A stretch of 64,000 nucleotides of DNA from Haloglomus halophilum (GTDB taxonomy: Archaea; Halobacteriota; Halobacteria; Halobacteriales; Haloarculaceae), in the NCBI RefSeq assembly GCF_024298885.1, contig NZ_CP101166.1:682001-746000 (forward strand), written 5' to 3'. The translations under genes and the position numbers were made by a program. Under the pieces are notes generated by a model. The model had not been told where the DNA came from, made no database searches, and saw nothing but the letters and a program-made list of their open reading frames with translations. This document shows, piece after piece, positions 25,927 through 33,726 of the stretch; within the stretch, counting starts at the first letter, position 1, and the number at the start of each line of letters is the position of its first letter.

Positions 25927-26035
25927 ATCGGGGACTGTTCCCGCAGTCAGATAGTGCTCCTGCCGGCATGGAACGGGGTTTCAACCGTGGTGCCGGTCGA
26001 TACCCGGAGGAACGGTACGGCGAGCGACGGGCGGC

Positions 26036-26926
26036 CTACTCGGCGCCGTCGAGCAGTGCCGGCAGGTCGTCGACACTGTCGAGGACGGCGCTCGCCCCCG
26101 CCGTCTCGTACTTCCGGCGGCCGGAGGGGCCCGTGAGCCCGCCAGTCAGGACGCCGACGCCGTGGTACTCGCGGTCGGGGTCGGACTCCCGGGCGTTGTG
26201 GGCCGTCTCGATGTCGTCCAGCGTATCACCGACGAAGACGACCGACTCGGCGTCGGCGTCCTCCGCGACGGCGACGAGCGTCTCGGGCGCCGGCTTCCCG
26301 GGGCCGTCCTCCATCGCGTACACCCGCTCGTCCGGGAGCGTATCGAGGCCGACGCGTTCGAGCGCGATGGCGGCCTCGGCCCGGGGGCGTCCGGTCACGA
26401 CGCCGAGTTCGCGGTCCGCGAGCGCGTCGAGCGTCGACGGGTCGAGCAACACGGGTTCGTCCTCGATGAAGCCCCGTTCCTCGCTCGCGAGCGGCGGTTC
26501 CCCGCCCTCCAGCTCGCGGAACCGCTCGTCGCCGAGGTAGAGCTGCTGGAAGACGCGCCGGAGCCGGTCACGGTCCCACTCGGCGTACACCCGCTCGCGG
26601 GCGTCCGGGTCCAGCAGGTCCGCGACGACCGCCTCCACCGCTTCGAGCCCACCGCCGGAGGCCGCGACGGTGTCGGTGAACGTCGTCACGGAGCGGCCCA
26701 GCCCCTCGCGGTACGCGAGGACGTACAGCGCGACCGCGTAGGTGACCGTCCAGTCGTTGTTGAAGCCGCCGGCGTTCTTGAACTGCTGCACGTCGTCGCT
26801 GTGGACCGTCTCGCCGTGGACGCGCTCGACGGACTCGACGACCGCACGCCGGTAGGAGTCGGCCACGTCGATGAGGACCCCGTCGACGTCGAAGACGACC
26901 GTATCCGCCCTGATGTCGCCCCTCAC
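26036..26926 (-). CDS. HAD-superfamily hydrolase, TIGR01548-like
   Basis: A 296-residue HAD protein. Motif I is [12 protein letters not shown], motif II VVTGRPR, motif III Lys in GPGKPAPE, and motif [17 protein letters not shown]. An insertion between motifs I and II ([22 protein letters not shown]) matches the archaeal/bacterial group linked in some genomes to histidine biosynthesis. The GTG start overlaps the UPF0146 stop by GTGA, so they are co-translated. Substrate unknown. Confidence 0.82.
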   Translation of the reverse strand: MRGDIRADTVVFDVDGVLIDVADSYRRAVVESVERVHGETVHSDDVQQFKNAGGFNNDWTVTYAVALYVLAYREGLGRSVTTFTDTVAASGGGLEAVEAVVADLLDPDARERVYAEWDRDRLRRVFQQLYLGDERFRELEGGEPPLASEERGFIEDEPVLLDPSTLDALADRELGVVTGRPRAEAAIALERVGLDTLPDERVYAMEDGPGKPAPETLVAVAEDADAESVVFVGDTLDDIETAHNARESDPDREYHGVGVLTGGLTGPSGRRKYETAGASAVLDSVDDLPALLDGAE

Positions 26927-27381
26927 GGCGACTCACCTCCGTGTCGGGGCTGCGGGTCGACGGGCGACCGTCCCCCAGTGTCCACGGCCGCTCCCCTCCC
27001 CGGCGCGTCGGTCGCCCGGAAGAGCGTCCCCTCGTCGAGCGTCGTCGGCGTCGCCGGGACGACGGCCGGGTCGGCGCCCAGCGTGGTGAAGTAGAACGCG
27101 GCGCCGGCCCGGCGGGCGGCCTCGTGGGCGGGCCGCTGGAGCTCCGGCGGGCATCGGAGCGCGTACACGGCGTCCGCGTCCCCGTAGACCGCCGGGTCGG
27201 GGTCGGTCACGTCGTCCCGGACGAACGCGACGCCGTCGGGGACCGGCCGCTCGTGGATGTCGGTCGCGGTCACGGCACAGCCGCGCTGTGCGAGGTCGCG
27301 GGCTACGTCCGGTCGATTGCCGATGCCGACCTCGACCAGTCGGTCGTGTGTCGCGAGTCGGGCGACGAGTCCCCGGGTCAC
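26923..27381 (-). CDS. UPF0146 family protein
   Basis: A 152-residue protein of the archaeal UPF0146 group, a Rossmann methyltransferase-like fold: [19 protein letters not shown] at the SAM-like loop, [12 protein letters not shown] and [11 protein letters not shown]. It starts at a GTG (27381). The last 35 residues are a low-complexity tail. It is divergent from archaemetzincin with a 181-bp promoter region and leads the HAD gene. Confidence 0.8.
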   Translation of the reverse strand: MTRGLVARLATHDRLVEVGIGNRPDVARDLAQRGCAVTATDIHERPVPDGVAFVRDDVTDPDPAVYGDADAVYALRCPPELQRPAHEAARRAGAAFYFTTLGADPAVVPATPTTLDEGTLFRATDAPGRGAAVDTGGRSPVDPQPRHGGESP

Positions 27382-27562
27382 GGCCAGGGATAGGCGCTGG
27401 TGCGAACTTCAGCGTTGCGACCCGTACCGCGCCGGACCGGACGGCCATCGCGGAACGGACTCCGGCGACCCGAGGTACCCCGGCCACGCCGCTCGGGTCG
27501 GCCGTTCTCAGGACGCGAACGGGGGCGGGATGTTTATACTGCGCCCTACCCAATCGGCAGCT

Positions 27563-28084
27563 ATGCATGTCGACATCGTGCCGGTGGGCGATGTCCCTGC
27601 AGTCGTCAAGCGGGAGGCCTCCTCCGGACTCCGCTCCGTGTACGACTGCGAGGTGACCCTGCACGACGGGCAGGACGTACCCGACGGCGCGTACGACCCC
27701 GGTCGCCAGCAGTACCGGGCAGAGGAGTTCATCGAGCTGGCCTCCCGAATCGGCAACGGGACCAAGAACATCGCTATCACCGGGCACGACCTGTACTACC
27801 GCCGCCGGAACTACGTCTTCGGCCTGGCCTACCTCTCGGGCAACGGCTCGGTCATCTCCACCTACCGGCTCCAGACCTCCACCGATGGGGGCTTCTCCAA
27901 CAAGCCCGCCTCGGAGATATTCGCCGACCGCGTCCGCAAGGAGGTCATCCACGAGATCGGCCACACCCTCGGCCTGGAGCACTGCGACAACAAGCGCTGC
28001 GTGATGAACTTCTCACCCACCGTCCGCGAGGTCGATATCAAGGAACAGACCCTGTGCGGGAGCTGTCAGAAGCAGGTATTGTGA
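27563..28084 (+). CDS. amzA: Archaemetzincin (zinc metalloprotease)
   Basis: A 173-residue metzincin. The zinc site HEIGHTLGLEHC is followed by DNKRC, a VMNFSPTV Met-turn and LCGSC, giving the CxxxxC...CxxC second metal site characteristic of archaemetzincins. A TATA-like TTTATACT at 27532-27539 precedes the ATG by about 25 bases. The substrate is unknown for the family. Confidence 0.93.
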   Translation: MHVDIVPVGDVPAVVKREASSGLRSVYDCEVTLHDGQDVPDGAYDPGRQQYRAEEFIELASRIGNGTKNIAITGHDLYYRRRNYVFGLAYLSGNGSVISTYRLQTSTDGGFSNKPASEIFADRVRKEVIHEIGHTLGLEHCDNKRCVMNFSPTVREVDIKEQTLCGSCQKQVL

Positions 28085-28125
28085 AAATCGGAAACTGGTG
28101 AAGTACCTCCGTTGCGAAGGAGTCG

Positions 28126-28215
28126 ATGGCCGAGCCGATTGACTCCGATTTGCACACCTACTACGAGGATATCGAGCAGGTGTACCGCGAGAACATCTAT
28201 AGACTCGGCATTTAG
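28126..28215 (+). pseudogene. 29-codon open frame, probable truncated gene 5' end
   Basis: It encodes MAEPIDSDLHTYYEDIEQVY followed by nine residues and TAG. The GC content and acidic character match core genes, and it ends abruptly at the border of the AT-rich TcmP insert. It may be the surviving N-terminus of a gene interrupted by the insert. The other half could be at 30495-30674, but the sequence alone does not prove they belong together. Confidence 0.4.
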
Positions 28216-28276
28216 CCTTCTTCCGAATCGAACCGTCCCTAACGTATTATACATATTACCACCATATGAACACGAG

Positions 28277-29302
28277 ATGCACCAACCCGACCGTGAGTGG
28301 ATCCAGGACAAGCTCTCCAGCCTGACTGCCCACGCTGATGAGTTGCAGAGGGTTGGTGATGCGGCAGACGAACCGAATTTTGGCCCGTGGACAGCTCTCA
28401 AGCTAATCGTCCTTACCGCGACGGTGGACGTTTATACTCAGATTATCCACGATTACGATTTCGACCCCTACTATGTCGATGCGATGGCAGGGAGTGGCAT
28501 AACCGAGTTAGATGGAGGTAGAGATACTCTAATCGGGTCCCCGATCGTTGCTGGAACAGTCGCTCACGAACCGTTCAGCAAAATGTTCTTAATTGAGCAG
28601 AATGAGGAGCGGGCGGAGGCCCTCCGGGATCGACTGGAATTTGCGACGGAGGAAATTGACACGTTCACCCAGTCTCGCGACGAGTGGGTTGTGATTGAGG
28701 GAGATACTAATGAGGAGTTACCCTCAATTCCCAGCCGGGTCCGTGATGAGAGAGGGGGATACCTAGGAGGTCAGGACGGCCAAGACGGTGCTCATCATCT
28801 CGCGTTTATTGACAACGAACGGGTCGAGGTGGAATTTGACTCACTCCGCCGACTGAGTTCGATGTGGGGTGATCTCCTGATTAATTATCAGGAGAAGGGA
28901 ATCAACCGTGAAATCGGACTAATTGAGAGTGGAGAGAAAGACGGCTGGGACGAAATCTTGGCCTTCTTCGATGATGATGCTCACATCCAGCGTGATTCGA
29001 CGCCAAACGAGCGGTTTGAACTCTACTTAGGGAAACTTGACAGTATCAACCGGTCCGAGTACGAATCTTTGACCATACATGGGTCCGACGAGCATCCGTA
29101 CGGGTACAAGATGATATACGCAACCCGGCCTACTGGCGGGGGAAGCGAGTACGTGGAGTTCATGGAAACGTACCAACGGAAGATTGAGGCACTTACCGGA
29201 GACGATATTGAGAATGTTCTTGACACGATGAAGGGGACCTCCACTCACCTCGGACTCTGGTCCCCGGACGAAGATTCTCAATCAAGGCTCGGTGGCTTCT
29301 AA
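28277..29302 (+). CDS. tcmP: Three-Cys-motif partner protein TcmP
   Basis: A 341-residue TcmP-family protein. The YVDAMAGSGITELDGG...GSPIVAGTV segment resembles methyltransferase motif I and is the family hallmark; FLIEQNEERAEAL follows as the next strand. The genes are named for accompanying radical SAM proteins with three Cys, and such a gene lies convergent here, overlapping by four bases. The ATG at 28277 is preferred over an upstream frame because an AT-rich TATA region (28242-28256) sits about 25 bases before it. The composition is clearly more AT-rich than neighbours, indicating transfer. Confidence 0.8.
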   Translation: MHQPDREWIQDKLSSLTAHADELQRVGDAADEPNFGPWTALKLIVLTATVDVYTQIIHDYDFDPYYVDAMAGSGITELDGGRDTLIGSPIVAGTVAHEPFSKMFLIEQNEERAEALRDRLEFATEEIDTFTQSRDEWVVIEGDTNEELPSIPSRVRDERGGYLGGQDGQDGAHHLAFIDNERVEVEFDSLRRLSSMWGDLLINYQEKGINREIGLIESGEKDGWDEILAFFDDDAHIQRDSTPNERFELYLGKLDSINRSEYESLTIHGSDEHPYGYKMIYATRPTGGGSEYVEFMETYQRKIEALTGDDIENVLDTMKGTSTHLGLWSPDEDSQSRLGGF

Positions 29303-30348
29303 TTCGGGATCTCTGGTGGGTCACATTCAGGCGTATCCCGACCAGCGAACTCCTCGGGCGACTGCCGTTCGCGCCACGCTTTGAGCCAATCTGACACCGG
29401 CGGCTCAGTATGCTTCAGGAGTTCCTTATCGGGCCAGAGATGAATCGGTAGTCCAAGTTCCGTTCCAATCTCCTGAACGGTCTTGAGGTGGGTGATGGAG
29501 TAGTCTACCCATTGGTCTACGTCTCGTAGCGCCTCCAGTTCATTCGCAAGCTCAAGCTTTCCCGCCTCGCGAGCCGCTCGTATACACATCTCTGCGTTAC
29601 CGGCTCTCGGGTTGATGGGTTCGTGGAAAACCACATCCGGGTCACACTCTGCGACGCGCTGAAGGAGGTTGCGTATGTCCCCGGAATCCATCGTCGGGTA
29701 GGTTGGACTGACGCTCACGTACGTCTGTATGCCGTACTCGTTGAACTCCTCAAGACCACGCAATCGGTGTTCTGGGGCGGGGGCCTGTGGTTCGATTGCG
29801 GCGGCTTCTGCTCGATTAAGTGTCGGTACTGAGGACCCCACAGTCACGTATTCTCCGGCCTGCTCGAACACATCGATATCTTGCAGGGCTAGAATCGGGT
29901 TCCGAGTTAATACACGGGCGTTTTTTTGGTGGTCGGCGAGAGCTTCCACTACCCCCTGCGTAATTTCGCCCGCTCTGCCGTCCATATAGCAATCAGTCGA
30001 GAAGGAGATACCCACAATCCCACATCCACCTTCAGTTTCTCTCCATGTGCGCTTTCTGTCGAGATGCTCGTCAAGCCGTTCGGGTAAGTCATCCCGATAG
30101 AGAACGTAGCTCCCCCACTCCTTCTGGCTATTCTGAACGTCAGCTTCCTCCTCCAGCATATCTGGCCGCGCCCGTATCTGCGGTGTGGACGGAACGTAAC
30201 AGAACTTGCACCCGTGGCGACAACCGGTCGCTACGTTGATGCTGTAATCGCAGAGGTACTTGCCGTTCAGACTGGACTCACTGAGAATTGCTTTGGTCGG
30301 GTCTTCGCCCGTTCGCACCCCATCTTGGAGTTGTGGAGGTTGAGGCAT
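29299..30348 (-). CDS. Radical SAM protein, SPL/DUF5131-like (three-Cys partner of TcmP)
   Basis: A 349-residue radical SAM enzyme. The [4Fe-4S] motif is Cys43, Cys47, Cys50 (GCRHGCKFCYVPS), preceded by YLCDYSINVATG as in phage Gp37/Gp68 and spore-photoproduct-lyase-like proteins. Later strands are GISFSTDCYMD, VLTRNPILAL and YVSVSPTYPTMD. A GGAG at 30357-30360 gives a Shine-Dalgarno with 8-base spacing, unlike the leaderless norm nearby, and a TATA-like TTATAG sits further upstream. It is convergent with tcmP; the substrate is unknown. Confidence 0.8.
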   Translation of the reverse strand: MPQPPQLQDGVRTGEDPTKAILSESSLNGKYLCDYSINVATGCRHGCKFCYVPSTPQIRARPDMLEEEADVQNSQKEWGSYVLYRDDLPERLDEHLDRKRTWRETEGGCGIVGISFSTDCYMDGRAGEITQGVVEALADHQKNARVLTRNPILALQDIDVFEQAGEYVTVGSSVPTLNRAEAAAIEPQAPAPEHRLRGLEEFNEYGIQTYVSVSPTYPTMDSGDIRNLLQRVAECDPDVVFHEPINPRAGNAEMCIRAAREAGKLELANELEALRDVDQWVDYSITHLKTVQEIGTELGLPIHLWPDKELLKHTEPPVSDWLKAWRERQSPEEFAGRDTPECDPPEIPN

Positions 30349-30457
30349 CTGAGGTGCTCCTTACCTCGCTCTACCGCCCAACGACCTATAATGCTGGGGA
30401 AATCGGGGTGGTAGTGGAATTAGAGAACAAATTCGTCTGGGATTCTGCTTGGCTGAG

Positions 30458-30477
30458 AGTATCTACTAGTAGATACT
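30458..30477. repeat. Perfect 20-bp palindrome with central CTAG
   Basis: AGTATCTACTAGTAGATACT reads identically on both strands. It is at the right edge of the AT-rich TcmP insert, 18 bases before the next start codon. It could be an operator for a dimeric repressor or a recombination/insertion site. Confidence 0.75.
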
Positions 30478-30494
30478 GACATCTCGCTGTCGAC

Positions 30495-30674
30495 ATGCAC
30501 ATCGTCGCCCCGGAGGCTGACGAGGATCAGGTCCGTCGGCAGATCGACCGCCCGACGTTCCAGCACGTGATGGGCGAAGCGAAACACTGCTCGCTGCAGT
30601 ACCTCTCCTTCGAGGCCGTCCGGGAGAAACGTGAGGTCGTCAGTCGTGCGGGGCCGCTCAAGCAAGTGTTCTGA
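30495..30674 (+). pseudogene. 59-codon open frame, probable C-terminal gene fragment
   Basis: It encodes a core-like acidic sequence (MHIVAPEADEDQVRRQIDRP, then TFQHVMGEAKHCSLQYLSFE, ending AGPLKQVF). The frame is open for five codons upstream of the ATG, up to a stop lying inside the palindrome region, which suggests that the real N-terminus has been lost. GC content returns to core values here. Either a small intact protein or the tail of a gene interrupted by the insert. Confidence 0.4.
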
Positions 30675-30706
30675 TTTTCACCGGCCCAGGACTTCCCACG
30701 ACGTTT

Positions 30707-30858
30707 TGCATACCGCGCGAGCGAAGCGAGCGCGGTTTTACCGGTACGAGGGCGCGAAGCGCCCGAGTGCCGGCATTTTTTCTGAACGTTTTTTGCGCCG
30801 AGCGGTGCTCGCAGCGCGAGCGAAGCGAGCGCGAGGACACCCGAGGCGTCAAAAAAGC
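30707..30858 (-). repeat. Multi-hairpin element, copy B
   Basis: On the minus strand it begins at a six-T run (GAGCTTTTTTGACG) that touches the stop of the 30859-31383 gene, then CTCGGGT, GC-rich symmetric units, the conserved core at 30769-30796 and a hairpin with arms 30750-30755/30759-30764 inside a CCGGTAC/GTGCCGG outer stem. It ends in CCGCGC...GCGCGGTATGCAA as in copy C. The T-run could terminate transcription of the gene. Confidence 0.75.
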
Positions 30859-31383
30859 TCAGCCGAGTCGGTCCTTCAGCACCGCCCCGAACCCGGCCGC
30901 CCCGATACCGAACGCGACGAGGCCACCGATGCCGGTGAGCGTGAGGGCGCCGTTGAGCGCCGCCGCGACGAGCAGCGGTTTCGCCCACTCGTCGCCGTCG
31001 CGGCCCACGAGTCGCTCGGCGATGGCGAGGTAGGCGATGGCCGCGCCGACCGACCAGATGAGGGCCGCCAGGATGGCGAAGGGGACGGCCACGAGGATGC
31101 CGATGATGGTGATGACGAGGATGATGGTCACGAGGATGACACCCACCAGGCAGACGAGACCGTAGACGAACGAGCCGACGGGCTCGTCGACGACCGTGTC
31201 CATCATCCGCTCGACGTAGGCCGGCGCGACCGCGACGAGGATGGCGCCGACGACGAGCGTCGTGACGAACGCACCGATGGCGCTCCCGACGACGTTGCCG
31301 ATGGGGTTGGCGCCGACGTTGACGTCGATGCCGCTCCCACCCATCTGGAGGAGGAGTTCCGAGACCGGGGACTGGAGGTTCAT
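30859..31383 (-). CDS. Polytopic membrane protein
   Basis: A 174-residue protein with four hydrophobic helices: GAFVTTLVVGAILVAVAPAY, a long VYGLVCLVGVILVTIILVI pair, ALIWSVGAAIAYLAIAE and a C-terminal GLVAFGIGAAGFGAV. It resembles haloarchaeal membrane proteins associated with bactofilins but carries no diagnostic motif. The stop codon abuts repeat copy B. Confidence 0.6.
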   Translation of the reverse strand: MNLQSPVSELLLQMGGSGIDVNVGANPIGNVVGSAIGAFVTTLVVGAILVAVAPAYVERMMDTVVDEPVGSFVYGLVCLVGVILVTIILVITIIGILVAVPFAILAALIWSVGAAIAYLAIAERLVGRDGDEWAKPLLVAAALNGALTLTGIGGLVAFGIGAAGFGAVLKDRLG

Positions 31384-31483
31384 ACCGACTGAATGACGAG
31401 CGGGACAAAATCAGTTCCTTGAGGTCTCATAGCACGCACCGTGGGGGCCACGAGAGGTCGGCCACCGAGAGAGTAACCGTCGT

Positions 31484-31694
31484 TGCATACCGCGCGAGCG
31501 GAGCGAGCGCGGTTTCACCGGCGGCGAACGGAGTGAGCCGCCGGCATTTTTTCTGAACGTTTTTTGCGGCGAGAGGTACCCGCAGACCGGCGGCTTCGCC
31601 GTCCTCAGGACCGCTTCGCGGTTCTGATGGGCTGCGCGAGAGCTTCGCTCTCGCGAACGCCGGTCAAGCGGTACCCGAGCCGTCAAAAAAGCTC
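31484..31694 (-). repeat. Multi-hairpin element, copy C
   Basis: Same order as copy B: the T-run GAGCTTTTTTGACG at 31681-31694, hairpins including perfect 8-bp arms 31636-31643/31647-31654 with a 3-base loop, the conserved core at 31540-31567, a perfect pair 31518-31525/31537-31544, and the CCGCGC...GCGCGGTATGCAA end. The stop codon of the PHP-phosphatase gene lies inside the T-run motif. Hairpin sequences differ from A and B while pairing is kept. Confidence 0.75.
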
Positions 31695-32462
31695 GACTGG
31701 CTCGATACCGTACCGCTCGAACTGCTCGGCGATGGCCTCGATGCGGGGCTCGATGACATCCGGTTCGTGCGAGTCCGTCCCGACCGTGAACGCGACATCG
31801 TGCTCCAGCAGGACCTCGACGAACCGGGGTGCGGGGTGGAACTCGCCGTAGTCGTCCAGCGCGCGGCCGGCGTTGAGTTCCGGAACCGTCCGCGAGGACC
31901 GGAACGCCTCGGCGACCTCGTGGTAGTGGTCGTCGCTCGCGAGGCCGCGGAACTCGGCGGTCCGCTCGAACAGGTCCGGGTGCGCGGCGATGTCGAACAG
32001 CTCCGAGTCGACGAGGGCGACGAGTTTCTCGAAGTAGCGGTCCACCAGCTCCCGGCGCTCCTCGCGGGGCATGTCGGCGTAGTAGGAGCCGAAGTGGACG
32101 TTCACGCCGTCGAGGTAGTGGACGCTCCCGATGGCGTAGTCGAAGTCGGCCACGTCGAGGAACTCACGGATGGCCGCCTCGTCCTCGGGTTCGTAGTCCA
32201 TCTCCACCGCGTCGTAGATGTCGATATCGAACCGGTCGCGCATTGCCTCGATGCCCTCGCGCCGGCGCTCGTAGGTCGCATCGAGGTTGAACCCCATCAC
32301 CTTCTTGCGCCGGTCGTGGTCCGCCTCCTCGGAGACGTTGCAGTGGTCGGTGATGCCGAGTCCCTCCAGCCCGGCGTCGGCGGCGGCCCCGATCATCGAC
32401 CAGAGGAAGCTGCCGTCCGAGTACGTCGAGTGGGTGTGGTAGTCGTGGGCGATTCGGGTCAC
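31683..32462 (-). CDS. PHP-domain phosphoesterase (histidinol-phosphatase-like)
   Basis: A 259-residue PHP enzyme. Metal-binding motifs are DYHTHSTYSDG, GITDHCN, AVEMDYEP, GSVHYLDG, DIAAHPDLF and GTDSHEPDV. Histidinol-phosphate phosphatase is the usual annotation, and hisE is nearby at 33409, but other phosphoesters are possible. A GTG at 32462 is the start closest to the HTHS motif; longer GTG starts exist to 32522. The C-terminal VELF and stop are embedded in repeat copy C. Confidence 0.83.
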   Translation of the reverse strand: MTRIAHDYHTHSTYSDGSFLWSMIGAAADAGLEGLGITDHCNVSEEADHDRRKKVMGFNLDATYERRREGIEAMRDRFDIDIYDAVEMDYEPEDEAAIREFLDVADFDYAIGSVHYLDGVNVHFGSYYADMPREERRELVDRYFEKLVALVDSELFDIAAHPDLFERTAEFRGLASDDHYHEVAEAFRSSRTVPELNAGRALDDYGEFHPAPRFVEVLLEHDVAFTVGTDSHEPDVIEPRIEAIAEQFERYGIEPVELF

Positions 32463-32599
32463 TGGCGTCGCGTAGGGGCGTGTGCCACGAGTACCTGTCG
32501 GGCCGACGGGATACACCCACACGCGGCGGCTGGTCCGAACCGAACGGCGGCCGGTACGGGCCCCGGAAGGGATTTGCCGGCGACCGCCCCAGAGCCGGC

Positions 32600-32965
32600 A
32601 TGGTCGACTGGCAAGCGGTCGGACTCGGCTTCCTCGCGCACGTCGTACTGGGATTCTTCGCCTTCCTCGCGCCGGGTATCGGCCACGTCGCCGTCGGCCT
32701 CCTCGGCGGGTTCCTGACCGGGTACATCGCTGGGGGTGACCTCGTCAACGGCGCGTGGAACGGACTCGTCGCCGGGGCGCTCGGCGGCATCCTGCTCGCG
32801 GTGTTCGCCGCCGTCGCGCTCGGGTTCATCGTGGAGGTCCTGCTCGGCGGCGGCCTCGGCCTCCTCGGCGGCTCCGGCGCGCTCGTCATCGGCGTAGTCA
32901 TCGCGCTCATCCTCGCCGTGGACTCGGCTATCGGCGGTGCGGTCGGCGCGGCCGTCGCCGACTGA
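32600..32965 (+). CDS. DUF5518 membrane protein
   Basis: A 121-residue Gly/Ala-rich protein with four hydrophobic segments and a GLLGGFLTGYIAGGDLVNGAWN block typical of haloarchaeal DUF5518 proteins. The ATG at 32600 directly precedes the first helix. Function unknown. Confidence 0.7.
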   Translation: MVDWQAVGLGFLAHVVLGFFAFLAPGIGHVAVGLLGGFLTGYIAGGDLVNGAWNGLVAGALGGILLAVFAAVALGFIVEVLLGGGLGLLGGSGALVIGVVIALILAVDSAIGGAVGAAVAD

Positions 32966-33048
32966 GGCGACCGACCGTGGTGGCGCGGCGCGGGCGACGG
33001 ACTGCCGCGGGCTCCGGGTTTTTGATGGAGCGGCCCCTACACCGGCCC

Positions 33049-33390
33049 ATGAGCGAGACCACCGAGGCCGACATCGACGCCGGCGACCTCCTGCCGAACG
33101 ACCACGTCCAGCAACTCGCGCTGGAGGGCGAGGTGACCCAGATTCACCGCGGCGCGAGCCAACACTACGCCGACGAGGGCGACCAGTTCGTCATCGACGG
33201 GACGACGTTCGAGGTGACGGGCGTCGAGGACCGCACGCTCGGCGACATGACCGACGAGGACGCCCGGCGCGAGGGCTCGGACTCACTGGAGGCCTACAAG
33301 CAGCGGATGGAGCGCGTCCACGGCGGTAACTTCGAGTGGGACGATTCGAGCACGGTCGTCCGGTACCAGTTCGAGCCCGTCGAGAACTGA
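33049..33390 (+). CDS. ASCH-domain protein
   Basis: A 113-residue protein with an ASCH/PUA-like beta fold: LALEGEVTQIHRGASQHYAD, DQFVIDGTTFEVTGVEDRTLG and a SLEAYKQRM helix. ASCH domains bind RNA or act as coactivators or amidohydrolases in different lineages. The ATG at 33049 is preferred to one at 33024, because the T-rich stretch at 33016-33023 would be the box for a leaderless start. Confidence 0.75.
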   Translation: MSETTEADIDAGDLLPNDHVQQLALEGEVTQIHRGASQHYADEGDQFVIDGTTFEVTGVEDRTLGDMTDEDARREGSDSLEAYKQRMERVHGGNFEWDDSSTVVRYQFEPVEN

Positions 33391-33408
33391 CCGGCCGGCA
33401 ACGACCGG

Positions 33409-33726
33409 CTACCGCCGCTCGGCCAGCTCCGCCCGCAGGTCCGCCACGTCCATGTCCTTCATCGCGAGCAGGACGAGCAGGTGGTAGACGAGGTCGGCGG
33501 CCTCGTGTGCCAGCTCCTCGTGGTCGTCGTCCTTCGCGGCGAGCAGGAGTTCGGTCGTCTCCTCGCCCAGCTTCTCAAGCACCGCGTTCTCCCCTTTCTC
33601 GTGGGTGAACAGCGACGCCGTGTACGAATCCTCCGGGAGTTCCTCCTTCCGGGATTCGATGACGGCGAACAGCTCGTCCAGAATCTCGTCGGTGCCGGGC
33701 GCGTCTTCCGCCGCGTCACTCCTCAT
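33409..33726 (-). CDS. hisE: Phosphoribosyl-ATP pyrophosphatase
   Basis: HisE converts PR-ATP to PR-AMP in histidine biosynthesis. The 105-residue all-helical protein has the MazG-like signature EKLGEETTELLLAAK and HEAADLVYHLLVLLA, whose acidic residues bind Mg2+. The start overlaps the stop of the upstream DUF151 gene by 11 bases, so they are co-translated. Confidence 0.92.
   Translation of the reverse strand: MRSDAAEDAPGTDEILDELFAVIESRKEELPEDSYTASLFTHEKGENAVLEKLGEETTELLLAAKDDDHEELAHEAADLVYHLLVLLAMKDMDVADLRAELAERR

Noticed and set aside
28112..28276. Longer N-terminus of TcmP starting at 28112
   Set aside because: It would read through a core-like fragment in another frame and a TATA-rich promoter; the ATG at 28277 fits the family start.
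31411..31686. Small proteins encoded within the multi-hairpin elements (Arg/Ser-rich frames)
   Set aside because: The frames follow from the GC-rich palindromes, have no promoter or conserved start, and are not shared in frame among the copies.
24589..31694. CRISPR array
   Set aside because: The repeats are few, far apart, of unequal length and lack regular spacers; no cas gene is present.
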